Shown: positions 53,654 to 63,630 of the stretch, piece by piece
How positions within the stretch are numbered: the first letter of the stretch is position 1
How the letters are laid out: each line of letters begins with the position of its first letter
Source: Dasania sp. GY-MA-18
GTDB lineage: Bacteria; Pseudomonadota; Gammaproteobacteria; Pseudomonadales; Dasaniaceae
Assembly: GCF_024734385.1 (NCBI RefSeq)
Contig: NZ_JANHAP010000001.1
Span: forward strand, 124,001-188,000
Reading direction: 5' to 3'
Length of the DNA stretch: 64,000 bases
The notes under the pieces: model-generated
Databases searched by the model: none
Told to the model about the DNA's origin: nothing
Seen by the model: the letters and a program-made list of their open reading frames with translations, nothing else
Position numbers and translations under genes: made by a program

Positions 53654-55081
53654 TTAAAAGGCCAGCCTCGCCGTAGCAGGCTGTGGCTGCTCGCCCAAAG
53701 CGCCACCAAAGGCCTGATAAACAGCCACCAGATCTTTCATCACCTGCATTTGGCCATCTATATAATCACTTTGCGCCTCCAACAGGCTGCGCTCGGCATC
53801 CAGCAAGTCCAGCAAGTCCGATAAACCGGCGCGGTATTCTGCGTCGGCCAACACCATAGAGCGCTGCGCCGCAGCCTGTTGATCAGCCAAGTGCTGCAAA
53901 CGCTGCTGACTAAAGCTGTATGCCGATAAAGAAGACTGAGCCTCATTAATCGCCACCAACATTTGCTGCTGGTATTGCGCTAAAGCCTCGCGCTGGCTGG
54001 CACTGGCCGCACGTATACGAGCCTGCACCGAGCCCCAATCCAAGCCCTGCCAACTGACACTGGGCACCACCGACCAAGCCCTGGCATCGTGGTTTAACTG
54101 ACTGGACTGACCGGTAACAAAACCCAAAAAGCCACTAACATTAATCGCCGGATAAAGATCTGCCTTGGCCACCCCTATCTGCGCGGTAGTCATTGCCAAG
54201 CGGCGTTCAGCGGCACGCACATCGGGGCGACGCAGCAATAGCTGACTGGCATCCCCAATCGCAACCGGGCCTTGCAAAGCCGGCATACTTTGATAATCGA
54301 CCAGCTCTGACAAATCCACCGGCAGCTCATTAGCCTGAAAACCACTGAGCAAAGCCAAGTCGTATTGCGCTTTTTGCAGTTGGCTTTGCAACAACACAAT
54401 GGCCGCCTTCACCGCACTTTGCTGCGCTTTAATTCGGCTAGACTCAAACTCGGAGGCCAAGCCCTCCTGCAAACGCAGCTCTATCAGCTGCAAGGTTTCA
54501 GCCAATATCAGGTCATTGCGCTGCGCTACTAACAACTTATTTTGGATACCGCGATAATCCGCATAACGACTGGCCAAGCTGCTAACTATGCTAACTCGCA
54601 GTGCCTGAAAATCAGCTTCGGCACTCTCGGCACGGGCATAGGCCGACTCACTGGCACGGCGCAATTTGCCCGCTACATCTAAGGCCCAATGCAAATTGGC
54701 ACCGGTTTGATAGCGATGGCTATACACCCGCTCCGTGCTAACAGCAGGCTGCTGGCTTTTGCTGTTTTCCACCTGGGCACTAATATCCCCCTTGATCCAG
54801 CCATCATTATCGGCATCATCAAATTGCGCCATGGCACGCTCAACATTGGCGCGCGCCGCCGCTAGCGAATAATTATGCTCTAGCGTTTGCTGTACCAAGG
54901 TACTTAATAGTGGATCGTCAAAACGCTGCCACCACTGCTGCTCATAGGCGATGGTTTTTACATCGGGACTAATGCGCATATCTACCGTTAAGGCCTCTGG
55001 TTGCTGATAATCCGGGCCTACGCTAGCGCAAGCAGTTAACAGCATCGCACTAGCTAGCAAAAAAGAAAATTGAGTTTTCAT
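53654..55081 (-). CDS. RND efflux outer membrane factor (OprM/OprN-like lipoprotein)
   Basis: A TolC-like channel of the NodT family, 475 residues. A signal with lipobox LTAC (near residue 18) precedes ASVGPDYQQPE. The repeats and coiled hairpins ANVERAMAQFDDAD and RAASASQREALAQYQQQML are typical. It follows the pump gene directly, with no gap. Confidence 0.93.
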   Translation of the reverse strand: MKTQFSFLLASAMLLTACASVGPDYQQPEALTVDMRISPDVKTIAYEQQWWQRFDDPLLSTLVQQTLEHNYSLAAARANVERAMAQFDDADNDGWIKGDISAQVENSKSQQPAVSTERVYSHRYQTGANLHWALDVAGKLRRASESAYARAESAEADFQALRVSIVSSLASRYADYRGIQNKLLVAQRNDLILAETLQLIELRLQEGLASEFESSRIKAQQSAVKAAIVLLQSQLQKAQYDLALLSGFQANELPVDLSELVDYQSMPALQGPVAIGDASQLLLRRPDVRAAERRLAMTTAQIGVAKADLYPAINVSGFLGFVTGQSSQLNHDARAWSVVPSVSWQGLDWGSVQARIRAASASQREALAQYQQQMLVAINEAQSSLSAYSFSQQRLQHLADQQAAAQRSMVLADAEYRAGLSDLLDLLDAERSLLEAQSDYIDGQMQVMKDLVAVYQAFGGALGEQPQPATARLAF

Positions 55082-58000
55082 TTAACGCTCTTCCGTAATT
55101 AGTTCGGGTCTAGCTTGCGATGGCACTAACGCTGGCTCACTGGCAGCATGATGATTATGCAAAGCACCGCGCCCTATATATTTACGCACCAATACATAAA
55201 ACACCGGCGTTAATAGCAAACCAAACAAGGTTACCCCTATCATGCCCGAGAACACCGCCACCCCCATGGCCTGACGCATTTCGGCACCCGCGCCGGTAGA
55301 AATCACCAAAGGCAACACCCCCATAATAAAGGCGATGGATGTCATCAATATAGGGCGCAAACGCTGGTGGCTGGCCTCCAATATGGCATCGACTACTGAC
55401 TTGCCCGCCAGCTCTTGCTCTCTAGCAAACTCAACAATCAAAATCGCATTTTTAGTCGCCAAGCCCACCAACACGATAAAACCTATTTGAGTGAAAATAT
55501 TATTATCACCACCATAAATCACCACGCCTACTATGGCGGATAGCAAGGTCATAGGCACGATTAAAATAATGGCCAAAGGCAAGCTCAAACTTTCGTACTG
55601 TGCTGCCAACACCAAAAACACTAACAACACCACTAAGGGGAAAACAAACACCGCAGTGTTACCCGCCAGTTGCTGCTGGTAAGTGAGGTCGGTCCACTCG
55701 TACTCTATGCCTGCGGGCAGGTTGTCGGCCAATAGTTTTTCCATCGCCGCCTGCGCCTGCCCCGAGCTGTAACCCGGTGCTGGCGAGGCATTGATTTCAG
55801 CGGTAATAAAACCGTTGTAGTGCATAACTCTATCAGGGCCAGCCGAGTGCTTCACTTTAATAAACGAGGCTAAAGGAATCATATCGCCCTGCTTATTGCG
55901 CACTTTTAACTGGCCTATTTGCTCAGGCTGCTGCCTAAAACTTTCAACCGACTGCACATTCACCTGATAGTTGCGGCCAAACTTATTAAAGTCATTCACA
56001 TACATAGAGCCTAAGTAAACCTGCATGGTGGCAAAAATATCATCCACTGCCACGCCCTGCATTTTGGCTTTTTCTCTATCTACATCCACATCAATTTGCG
56101 GGGTGTTAACTTGAAAGCTGGTAAATGCACCGGCTAATTCAGGTACCTGTCTGGACTTATTAATTATGTCCATAGTGGTTTGATATAAAGATTCGTAACC
56201 CAAGCTACCCTTGTCTTGCAGCTGCAAACGAAAGCCCCCTATATTACCCATACCAGGCACCGGTGGCGGTGGGAAGATGGCAATATAAGCCTCTTTGATA
56301 CCGGCAAACTGGCCATTAAGCTGGCCCGCTATGGCATGAGCGCTAAGATTAGCTGCCCGCCTTTGCTCAAAGGGTTTTAAGGTAACAAATATCACCCCCG
56401 AGCTAGAGCTTTTACTAAAGCCGTTAATATTGAGGCCGGGAAAAGCCACCGTAGACTCCACCCCAGGGTGGGCCAAAGCCAGCGCCGACATTTCACGCAC
56501 CACAGCCTCGGTGCGACTTAGTGAGGCGGCATCAGGCAGTTGCGTAAAAGCCACCAAATACTGTTTATCTTGCGAAGGCACATAGCCGGTAGGCGTGCTG
56601 GTAAACTGCTGCGCGGTTAATGCCAGCAAGCCCACATATAACAACATCACTATGCCAGCACTGCGTATGACTTTTTTAACCACCCGCGCATACCCCTGGC
56701 TACCCCAATTAAAAAAGCGATTAAAGGGGTTAAACAACCAGCCCTGTAATAATTTATCTAACACACGGCTGACCGCATCTTTAGGGGCATCTTTACTGCG
56801 CAATAATAAGGCCGATAAAGCCGGGCTTAAGGTCAGTGAGTTTAAGGCCGAGATAAATGTAGATATAGCAATGGTCAAAGCAAACTGCTTATAGAACTGG
56901 CCGGTTAAACCCGACATAAATGCAGTAGGGATAAACACCGCCGCCAGCACCAAAGTGGTCGCAATAATAGGGCCGGTGACTTCTTTCATGGCCTGCTGTG
57001 AAGCCGCTACCGGCGACAAGCCTTTTTCTATATTGCGCTCTACATTTTCCACCACCACGATGGCGTCATCCACCACTATACCTATGGCCAACACCAAGCC
57101 AAATAAGGACAGCGCATTCAGTGAAAAACCCAAGCCGTGCATCACCGCAAAGGTACCAATTAAGGAAACCGGCACCGCCGCCAAGGGGATAATGGCCGCG
57201 CGCCAGTTTTGCAAAAACAGCACCACCACAACTACAACCAGCAACAAAGCCTCAAACAAGGTTGCCACTACTGCGTCTATAGAGCCGCGCACAAACACCG
57301 TTGGGTCGTAAACAATTTGATAGTCCACACCCTGCGGGAAGTTAGCTTTTAGCTCGGCCATTTTGGCCCGCACCGCATCGGAAACCGCTATAGCGTTAGC
57401 ACCGGCGCTTTGAAAAACGGGCAAGGCTACTGCCGCTTTATTGTTTAGCAAAGAGCGCAAGGCATAGCTTTTGGCGCCCAGCTCCACCGTTGCTACATCT
57501 GCCAAACGGACGATTTGGCCCTGCTCGCCCACCTTAATAACAATCTCGTTAAACTCTTGCTCCGTGCTTAAACGGCCTTTTAGGTTAATCAATAATTGAA
57601 AATCATTTTGCTCACTGGGCTGCGCCCCTAAACTACCGGCAGCAGCTTGCAGGTTTTGCTCGCGTATAGCTTGCACCACATCCATAGCCGTCATATTCAA
57701 GGCGGCAATTTTTTGCGGGTCTAACCATATACGCATGGAGTATTCATCCGAGCCGAATACGCGCACGCTACCCACACCGTTTAAGCGCGACAATTCATCC
57801 TTCACTTTAAGATTGGCATAGTTGGCTAAATATAAAGTGTCGTAGCTATCGTCTGGCGAGGTGATATGCACCACCATGGTTAAATCTGGCGAGGACTTTT
57901 CTACAATCACCCCTAAACGCTGCACCTCTTCAGGCAGGCGCGGCAAAGCACGAGTGACCCGGTTTTGCACCAATACCTGCGCTGCATCTACATCGGTACC

Positions 58001-58294
58001 CAACTCAAAGGTCACGGTTATTGATAAATTACCATCAGAGGTGGCCTGCGATGACATATACAACATGCCCTCGGTGCCATTAATCGCCTGCTCTATAGGC
58101 GTGGCCACGGTATCACCTATAACTGTGGGGTTAGCGCCGGGATAACTGGCAGTCACCACCACCGTAGGTGGGGTGACTTCAGGGTATTCGGAAATCGGTA
58201 ATTGAAACACTGCAATTGCGCCGGCAATAGTTATCATCAAAGAGATAACCCCGGCAAATATGGGCCTGGAAATAAAGAATTGAGAGAACTTCAC
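55082..58294 (-). CDS. RND multidrug efflux pump, MexF-like (HAE1)
   Basis: A 1070-residue inner membrane proton-driven pump with 12 membrane segments and two large periplasmic loops. FSQFFISRPIFAGVISLMITIAGA is the N-terminal TM1, and GIVVDDAIVVVENVERN is TM4 with the proton-relay Asp pair. Similarity by eye is to the MexF/AcrB group. It works with the adaptor upstream and the channel downstream. Confidence 0.95.
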   Translation of the reverse strand: MKFSQFFISRPIFAGVISLMITIAGAIAVFQLPISEYPEVTPPTVVVTASYPGANPTVIGDTVATPIEQAINGTEGMLYMSSQATSDGNLSITVTFELGTDVDAAQVLVQNRVTRALPRLPEEVQRLGVIVEKSSPDLTMVVHITSPDDSYDTLYLANYANLKVKDELSRLNGVGSVRVFGSDEYSMRIWLDPQKIAALNMTAMDVVQAIREQNLQAAAGSLGAQPSEQNDFQLLINLKGRLSTEQEFNEIVIKVGEQGQIVRLADVATVELGAKSYALRSLLNNKAAVALPVFQSAGANAIAVSDAVRAKMAELKANFPQGVDYQIVYDPTVFVRGSIDAVVATLFEALLLVVVVVVLFLQNWRAAIIPLAAVPVSLIGTFAVMHGLGFSLNALSLFGLVLAIGIVVDDAIVVVENVERNIEKGLSPVAASQQAMKEVTGPIIATTLVLAAVFIPTAFMSGLTGQFYKQFALTIAISTFISALNSLTLSPALSALLLRSKDAPKDAVSRVLDKLLQGWLFNPFNRFFNWGSQGYARVVKKVIRSAGIVMLLYVGLLALTAQQFTSTPTGYVPSQDKQYLVAFTQLPDAASLSRTEAVVREMSALALAHPGVESTVAFPGLNINGFSKSSSSGVIFVTLKPFEQRRAANLSAHAIAGQLNGQFAGIKEAYIAIFPPPPVPGMGNIGGFRLQLQDKGSLGYESLYQTTMDIINKSRQVPELAGAFTSFQVNTPQIDVDVDREKAKMQGVAVDDIFATMQVYLGSMYVNDFNKFGRNYQVNVQSVESFRQQPEQIGQLKVRNKQGDMIPLASFIKVKHSAGPDRVMHYNGFITAEINASPAPGYSSGQAQAAMEKLLADNLPAGIEYEWTDLTYQQQLAGNTAVFVFPLVVLLVFLVLAAQYESLSLPLAIILIVPMTLLSAIVGVVIYGGDNNIFTQIGFIVLVGLATKNAILIVEFAREQELAGKSVVDAILEASHQRLRPILMTSIAFIMGVLPLVISTGAGAEMRQAMGVAVFSGMIGVTLFGLLLTPVFYVLVRKYIGRGALHNHHAASEPALVPSQARPELITEER

Positions 58295-58306
58295 GCTACT
58301 TATTCC

Positions 58307-59551
58307 TTAACTTCTTGGGTCTGAGGGTAATTCACTAGCGGCAACCGCCGTTTGCGCCTGCAGCGTATCAACTCGCTGCTGCTGCTGTTGCAGCTGTGCG
58401 AGTAATTGCTGATCGGCCATCTCAACGGCTTGCGGCTGTACCACGGCGCCGGGGCGCACTCGCTGTACACCATTGACAATAATGCGCTCGTGGGCTGCCA
58501 AGCCCTGTTTAATAATACGCAGGCCATTGTGGCTTTTACCCAGTACTACGGCGCGGCGCTCAACTTTGTTGTCGTCGCTCACCACCCAAACAAACTTATG
58601 ACTAAGGTCGGTAGCAACCGCTTTATCGTCTATTAATATGCCTTCATAACTGGCGCTGCCTGCCACCTTAATGCGGGCAAATAAACCCGGGGTTAAACCA
58701 CCATCGCGGTTTTCAAATACGGCGCGGCCACGTATGGTGCCGGTTTGTTGATTAACCTGGTTATCAACAAAATCTATATAACCCGCATGTGGGTAGCCCT
58801 CGTCGGCCACCAAACCCATAAACACCGGTGATTGACTATCCCTTGAGCTAGGGCGGCTACCCTCTTTAGCCAGCTGGCTGTACTTGAGATAGGTTTGCTC
58901 ATCGGCATCAAAGTAGGCGTAGATTTTTTCGGTAGACACTACCGTAGTCAGTAGGCTTTGCCCCTCGGTAACATAGTTGCCTTTAGTGATTAAGGCCCGC
59001 GATACCCGCCCCGTAATCGGCGCTTTCACTTGGGTGTAATCCAAGTCCAGCTGCATTTCTGCCAAGGCGGCTTGCTTGGCCTGTAAGGTCGCTGCGGCTT
59101 GCTGCTTGTGAGCCAAACGATTATCCACCGCCTCTTGGGCAATGGCGTTTTGCTTTTTCAAACGCTGGGCACGCTGCAGCTCACGCTTGGCCAAGGCCAG
59201 CTCGCTCTCGGCGTGGGCAACATCAGCCTTTAGGCGTGCTACCTGGGCTTGTAGGGGCTGGTCGTCGATTAAAAACAGCACGTCACCCTCTTGCACCAAG
59301 GCCCCCTCTTTAAAGACTACCTCATCTATATAGCCCGACACCCGAGGACGCAGCGCGACGGTTTGTGGCGCTTCTAAGCGGCCAGTAAATTCATCCCACT
59401 CCGTGATACGCAGGTTAATCACCTCGGCAACATTCACCTCAGGGCCCGACTTGGCAGCGGCATGGGGCTGCTCCGACGATTGGCAGGCCGCCAATGCAGT
59501 CGATGCAAGTGCAACTAACAGCAATGAACGTAGGTATTGTGGGGTTAACAT
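58307..59551 (-). CDS. RND periplasmic adaptor lipoprotein, MexE-like
   Basis: A 414-residue membrane fusion protein that links pump and channel. Lipobox LAAC near residue 22; lipoyl-type segment LRPRVSGYIDEVVFKEGALVQEGDVLFLID; long coiled hairpin (LALAKRELQRAQRLKKQNAI); and a C-terminal Gln-rich tail (LLAQLQQQQQRVDTL). Twelve bases before the pump gene. Confidence 0.94.
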   Translation of the reverse strand: MLTPQYLRSLLLVALASTALAACQSSEQPHAAAKSGPEVNVAEVINLRITEWDEFTGRLEAPQTVALRPRVSGYIDEVVFKEGALVQEGDVLFLIDDQPLQAQVARLKADVAHAESELALAKRELQRAQRLKKQNAIAQEAVDNRLAHKQQAAATLQAKQAALAEMQLDLDYTQVKAPITGRVSRALITKGNYVTEGQSLLTTVVSTEKIYAYFDADEQTYLKYSQLAKEGSRPSSRDSQSPVFMGLVADEGYPHAGYIDFVDNQVNQQTGTIRGRAVFENRDGGLTPGLFARIKVAGSASYEGILIDDKAVATDLSHKFVWVVSDDNKVERRAVVLGKSHNGLRIIKQGLAAHERIIVNGVQRVRPGAVVQPQAVEMADQQLLAQLQQQQQRVDTLQAQTAVAASELPSDPRS

Positions 59552-59634
59552 GTTGTTTCTCCATGAAAAATAGCTTTTGAGGGGCGCATTTTATGCCAGC
59601 AAAATCATCATTAATAATCATCAGTTTATATAAA

Positions 59635-59657
59635 ATACATATATAAATGTGATGTAT
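59635..59657. promoter_or_regulatory. Candidate LysR-type site upstream of the efflux operon
   Basis: ATACAT, 11 bases, ATGTAT: an interrupted inverted repeat of the T-N11-A kind in the 181-base divergent region. Confidence 0.4.
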
Positions 59658-59732
59658 TAGACTAGCACTAGCCAAATAACACATACAGTGCAATGATATG
59701 TAGCTTTATGATTGATAGGCTGAGGTAATGTT

Positions 59733-60671
59733 ATGCGTCCACAAGAACTGAATTTGATGGTCATCTTCGACACCATCATGACGGAAAAATCCATCACCCG
59801 TGCCGCCGATCGCCTGTCCATGACCCAGCCCGCTGTTTCCAATGCGGTAGCCCGTATGCGTGATGCCTGGAAAGAGGAGCTCTTTGTTAAAGATGGCCGT
59901 AATATTCAACCCACGATTTACGCCAAAAACCTCTGGGAGCAAATTAAAGACCCTTTACACGAACTTAATCAGGCGGTTAACCCCGGCCACTTTGACCCCA
60001 AAACCGCCAAGCGCACCTTCAGAGTAGCGGTAAGCGACATAGTGGTAGATACCATCTGGCTGGAAATGCGCCGCCTGTTTGAAGAGCAGGCACCAGGTAT
60101 CAACCTGCACGCGGTACCTTACACCATAGTGAATACCCAACAGGTATTAGATGATGCCGAAGTAGACTTGGTGGTGGCTGCTAAAAACCCCATGCAGGAA
60201 AACATACGCTCTAGCCATCTGTTCGACTCCTGCCTGGTTTGCTGCATGCGCAAAGACCACCCGCTAGCCAAACCCGACCTCAGCATAGAAGAATTTGCCG
60301 CCGCCGATCACTTGCTGGTATCGCTATCGGGCAACACCGACAGCCCCACCGACCAAGCCCTACAGCAGTATGGGCTAAAACGTCGCGTAGCCTTTACCGT
60401 TAATCATTTTGCCTCTGCCGCCCCCATACTGATAGGTAGCGATTTAATTGCCATGCTACCTACCGGCCTTAACTACAACTACATAGATAACGGCGAGCTG
60501 TCGGTGACCAAAGCCCCTCTAGAAATCCCCCGCCACGCGATTTCCATGCTCTGGCATAAGCGCCAAGATAAAGACGCAGGCCTGCAATGGCTGCGCATGC
60601 ATATGCACAATAAAATGGTGGCTAACTGGCAGCATAATATGCAGAAAGTTCAAGACTGTTTATGCTCCTAA
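59733..60671 (+). CDS. LysR-type regulator of the efflux operon
   Basis: A 312-residue LysR protein. The HTH reads SITRAADRLSMTQPAVSNAVARMRDAW. Divergent from the MexEF-like operon, an arrangement recalling MexT-mexEF-oprN, so it is the likely activator. It contains two adjacent Cys in CLVCCMRKDHP, in the effector domain. Whether they are redox-active is unknown. Confidence 0.9.
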   Translation: MRPQELNLMVIFDTIMTEKSITRAADRLSMTQPAVSNAVARMRDAWKEELFVKDGRNIQPTIYAKNLWEQIKDPLHELNQAVNPGHFDPKTAKRTFRVAVSDIVVDTIWLEMRRLFEEQAPGINLHAVPYTIVNTQQVLDDAEVDLVVAAKNPMQENIRSSHLFDSCLVCCMRKDHPLAKPDLSIEEFAAADHLLVSLSGNTDSPTDQALQQYGLKRRVAFTVNHFASAAPILIGSDLIAMLPTGLNYNYIDNGELSVTKAPLEIPRHAISMLWHKRQDKDAGLQWLRMHMHNKMVANWQHNMQKVQDCLCS

Positions 60672-60751
60672 AGCCAACAAGTAAACACAGCAGCCTGCGG
60701 GAAATTCACTATAATCTGTATACCCCTCACTAAAGATAGCCCTAAGTCATT

Positions 60752-61918
60752 ATGGTGGATGTACCCGAACAGCTGCGCATGATTTGCGATACAGATTTTT
60801 TCCGCTGCTGGCAAGATGGTGAAAATCTCAACATAGGGCTTAAGCGCGACTGGGTATTAAGCGAAGTAGGCCGCCTAGAGCAAGAGCTAGCACAACTCAA
60901 TATCAGCCAACGCTCACTCAACAGCGTTGCGTTTTTTTGCGGTGGCTTACGCAATTTGGATTTAAGTGGTGCCATGCTGCTATACCGCACCGCAGAAAAT
61001 TTAAAAGCCCAAGGTATGGCTGCCGATTTCTCTGGTTTTAAGGCCGAGCATTTTAAATTTATTAAACAAGTGCTGCATATAGAGTCCCAGCCCGCCTTGC
61101 CCACCAGCGGTGACTCCTTTTACCAACGCTTAGTCAAAAAAACTGAGCGACTGCTACTCAAGCTAAACAACAGCTTTAACCAGCGCCTGCAATTTATTAG
61201 CACGCTGTGTGCAGAATCCTTTGCCACCCTAAAACAGCCCAGCCGCCTGCGCTGGATAGCAACAACCCGGCATATAGAAGAAGCCGGCGTTAATGCTTTG
61301 CCGGTAGTTATTATGATGGCTTTTTTAATTGCGGTGGTATTAGCCTTTCAAGGGCAAAACCAGCTCTCGCGCTTTGGCGCACAAATTTTTACCATAGACT
61401 TAGTCGCCATTTCGGTATTGCGGGAGATGGGCGTATTACTTACCGCCATCATGATTGCGGGCCGATCAGGCAGCGCCTTTGCCGCTGAGATAGGTGTCAT
61501 GCAGCTCAATGAAGAAGTCGATGCTATGACCACCATGGGCATACGCCCTTTCGAAGTGCTGGTAATACCGCGGCTACTGGCATTGCTAATTAGCGTACCC
61601 TTACTAAGCTTTATTGCTGACATAGCCGGCCTGCTAGGCACCTTGGCAGTAGCTACTAGCTTGTTAGATATCCCTTTTAACCTGGTAATAGAACGTTTTT
61701 TAAGTTTACAAATCAGCACTCATTTTTTAGTGGGCATGATTAAAGCGCCCTTTTTTGCCCTAGTGATTGCTTTAACCGCTTGCTATAGGGGGTTTTATGT
61801 TAGCAAATCAGCCGATGCCGTTGGCCGCAACACTACCCGTGCAGTGGTGGAATCCATTTTTTTAATTATCATGGTCGATGCGGTATTTTCTGTCATCTTT
61901 GCTCAACTCAATTGGTAA
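60752..61918 (+). CDS. MCE/Mla-type ABC permease with N-terminal STAS-like domain
   Basis: A 388-residue inner membrane protein. The first ~125 residues form a STAS-like domain (SVAFFCGGLRNLDLSGAMLLYRTAENL). The rest is an MlaE/YrbE permease: EEAGVNALPVVIMMAFLIAVVLAFQGQNQL, then the ATPase-contact loop GVLLTAIMIAGRSGSAFAAEIGVMQLNEEVDAM. It moves lipids between membranes. The STAS fusion is known in this family. First gene of a four-gene operon. Confidence 0.9.
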   Translation: MVDVPEQLRMICDTDFFRCWQDGENLNIGLKRDWVLSEVGRLEQELAQLNISQRSLNSVAFFCGGLRNLDLSGAMLLYRTAENLKAQGMAADFSGFKAEHFKFIKQVLHIESQPALPTSGDSFYQRLVKKTERLLLKLNNSFNQRLQFISTLCAESFATLKQPSRLRWIATTRHIEEAGVNALPVVIMMAFLIAVVLAFQGQNQLSRFGAQIFTIDLVAISVLREMGVLLTAIMIAGRSGSAFAAEIGVMQLNEEVDAMTTMGIRPFEVLVIPRLLALLISVPLLSFIADIAGLLGTLAVATSLLDIPFNLVIERFLSLQISTHFLVGMIKAPFFALVIALTACYRGFYVSKSADAVGRNTTRAVVESIFLIIMVDAVFSVIFAQLNW

Positions 61919-61924
61919 CAGCCT

Positions 61925-62698
61925 ATGACTGATACCCAGCCTAAAGAAATGATACGCATTAGCGGCTTAGTCAATCGCTTTGGCGACCACCTGGTACACG
62001 ATGGCATAGACCTCAGCGTTTATGAGCACGAGGTGCTGGGCATAGTGGGCGGCTCTGGCACAGGCAAGTCGGTACTGCTTAACTGCATGCTAGGGTTGCG
62101 CATCCCCACTGCCGGTGAGGTGCGATTATTTGGCAAAAATATTTGCCAAGATGAAGACGGCAAACTCAGTTTTTGCCAAAGCCGCTGGGGGGTTTTGTTT
62201 CAAACTGGCGCTTTGTTTTCTGGCTTGACAGTATTAGAAAACGTAATGACCCCCATACAAGAACACAGCAACGCCAGCCAACAGCTAATCAAGGAAATAG
62301 CCTGTTTAAAATTGCGCATGGTGGGGCTAAAACAAGAGGCCTTTGATAAATACCCTTCAGAATTATCCGGCGGTATGATTAAACGCGCCGCGCTGGCCAG
62401 AGCCTTGGCCATGGAGCCTAAAATTATTTTTTTAGATGAGCCCACTGCCGGGCTAGACCCCATTAGCGCAGCCGAGTTTGATGCACTAATTTTATACTTA
62501 CGCGCACATTTAAATTTAACCGTGGTGATGATATCTCATGATATGGATTCACTATTGACCATCTGCGACCGCTTTGCCGTTATCGTCGACAAAAAAGCCA
62601 TCAGCGGTAAACGCGACGATATCATTAAACATCCGCACCCTTGGATACAGCAATATTTTGGCGGTGTACGCGGCCGCGCAGCGCTGGCCTCAGCCTAG
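61925..62698 (+). CDS. MCE/Mla-type ABC ATPase
   Basis: A 257-residue ATPase, MlaF-like. Walker A GGSGTGKSVLLN, Q-loop LFQTGALFSGLTVLENV, signature LSGGMIKRAALARALA, Walker B KIIFLDEPTAGLDP and H-loop SHDMDS are all visible. Six bases after the permease gene, so cotranscribed. It powers lipid transport. Confidence 0.94.
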   Translation: MTDTQPKEMIRISGLVNRFGDHLVHDGIDLSVYEHEVLGIVGGSGTGKSVLLNCMLGLRIPTAGEVRLFGKNICQDEDGKLSFCQSRWGVLFQTGALFSGLTVLENVMTPIQEHSNASQQLIKEIACLKLRMVGLKQEAFDKYPSELSGGMIKRAALARALAMEPKIIFLDEPTAGLDPISAAEFDALILYLRAHLNLTVVMISHDMDSLLTICDRFAVIVDKKAISGKRDDIIKHPHPWIQQYFGGVRGRAALASA

Positions 62699-62730
62699 CA
62701 AGCCGATAGTTTTTGTAAGAGAGTTAAACA

Positions 62731-63630
62731 ATGGAAAGACATGCAAAATTTATTTTAGTCGGCGGTTTTATACTGCTATCACTGGCCGGCCTGACGCTGT
62801 TTAAACTATGGATTAGCCCTGCTGATAAAAATGACAAGCTCGCGGTTTATCACATAGTGTTTCGCGGCTCCGTGAGTGGTTTATCAGTTGGTAGTGAGGT
62901 GCGATACTTAGGTGTCGCTATAGGCCGAGTCAACAGTATAGCCATTAATAAACAACAATTGGGTCATGTTGATGTAAGCTTTAATAGCGAGCAACAACTA
63001 CCCCACCGGCAACTATTGGCGCAATTAGAGCCCAAAGGCATTACCGGCCTGGCAGTGGTAGAGTTGCGTTTAAAAACCACCACTGATGCCAGCTTTGCCA
63101 ACATAGGTGATAGCATACCCGGCTACCCTTCACTATTTACTCAACTAGGCAACTCCGCTAGCGCTACCGGCAATAACGCCAAAGAGCTGCTTAGCAATAT
63201 CAATCAGTTATTTAAACCGGATAATATTGCTCACCTCAGCAATAGCATACAGCAGTTAGATTTAGCTACCGCTAACTTAGCCTACGCCTCTAAAGATATG
63301 GCCGAGTTGCTAGGCAACCTCAACAACAATAGCCGCCAACTGCAAAAAACCTTAAGCAGTTATCAGCAAGTTGGCGCAAAACTAGACCAAGCCCTATTGC
63401 CTAGCCTGCAAGCAGCAACTGACTCAGCACAACATATTTTAGGCAACAGTGAAGCCAATATTAACCGGCTATTTGAACAACAAATTCCTAAGTTAGTTGG
63501 CATTAGTGATCAGCTATCCTTTTCTTTACAGCGTATTAACGAGCTAGCCAGCGGCTTGAGCAACCAGCCACAGCAGCTTATTTACGGTAAATCGCTACCC
63601 CAATTGGAGGTCGACATTGCGCGCCAATAA
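62731..63630 (+). CDS. MlaD-like MCE domain protein
   Basis: A 299-residue periplasmic substrate-binding protein. One N-terminal membrane segment (ILVGGFILLSLAGLTLFKLW) precedes a single MCE domain (YHIVFRGSVSGLSVGSEVRYLGVAIGRVNSI), followed by a helical tail. MCE proteins form hexameric lipid channels. It is the third gene of the operon and overlaps the next start by 14 bases. Confidence 0.93.
   Translation: MERHAKFILVGGFILLSLAGLTLFKLWISPADKNDKLAVYHIVFRGSVSGLSVGSEVRYLGVAIGRVNSIAINKQQLGHVDVSFNSEQQLPHRQLLAQLEPKGITGLAVVELRLKTTTDASFANIGDSIPGYPSLFTQLGNSASATGNNAKELLSNINQLFKPDNIAHLSNSIQQLDLATANLAYASKDMAELLGNLNNNSRQLQKTLSSYQQVGAKLDQALLPSLQAATDSAQHILGNSEANINRLFEQQIPKLVGISDQLSFSLQRINELASGLSNQPQQLIYGKSLPQLEVDIARQ
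63606..63610 (+). promoter_or_regulatory. Ribosome binding site fixing a TTG start for the lipoprotein gene
   Basis: GGAGG ends six bases before the TTG at 63617. There is no ATG near the signal peptide, so this site decides the start. Confidence 0.6.
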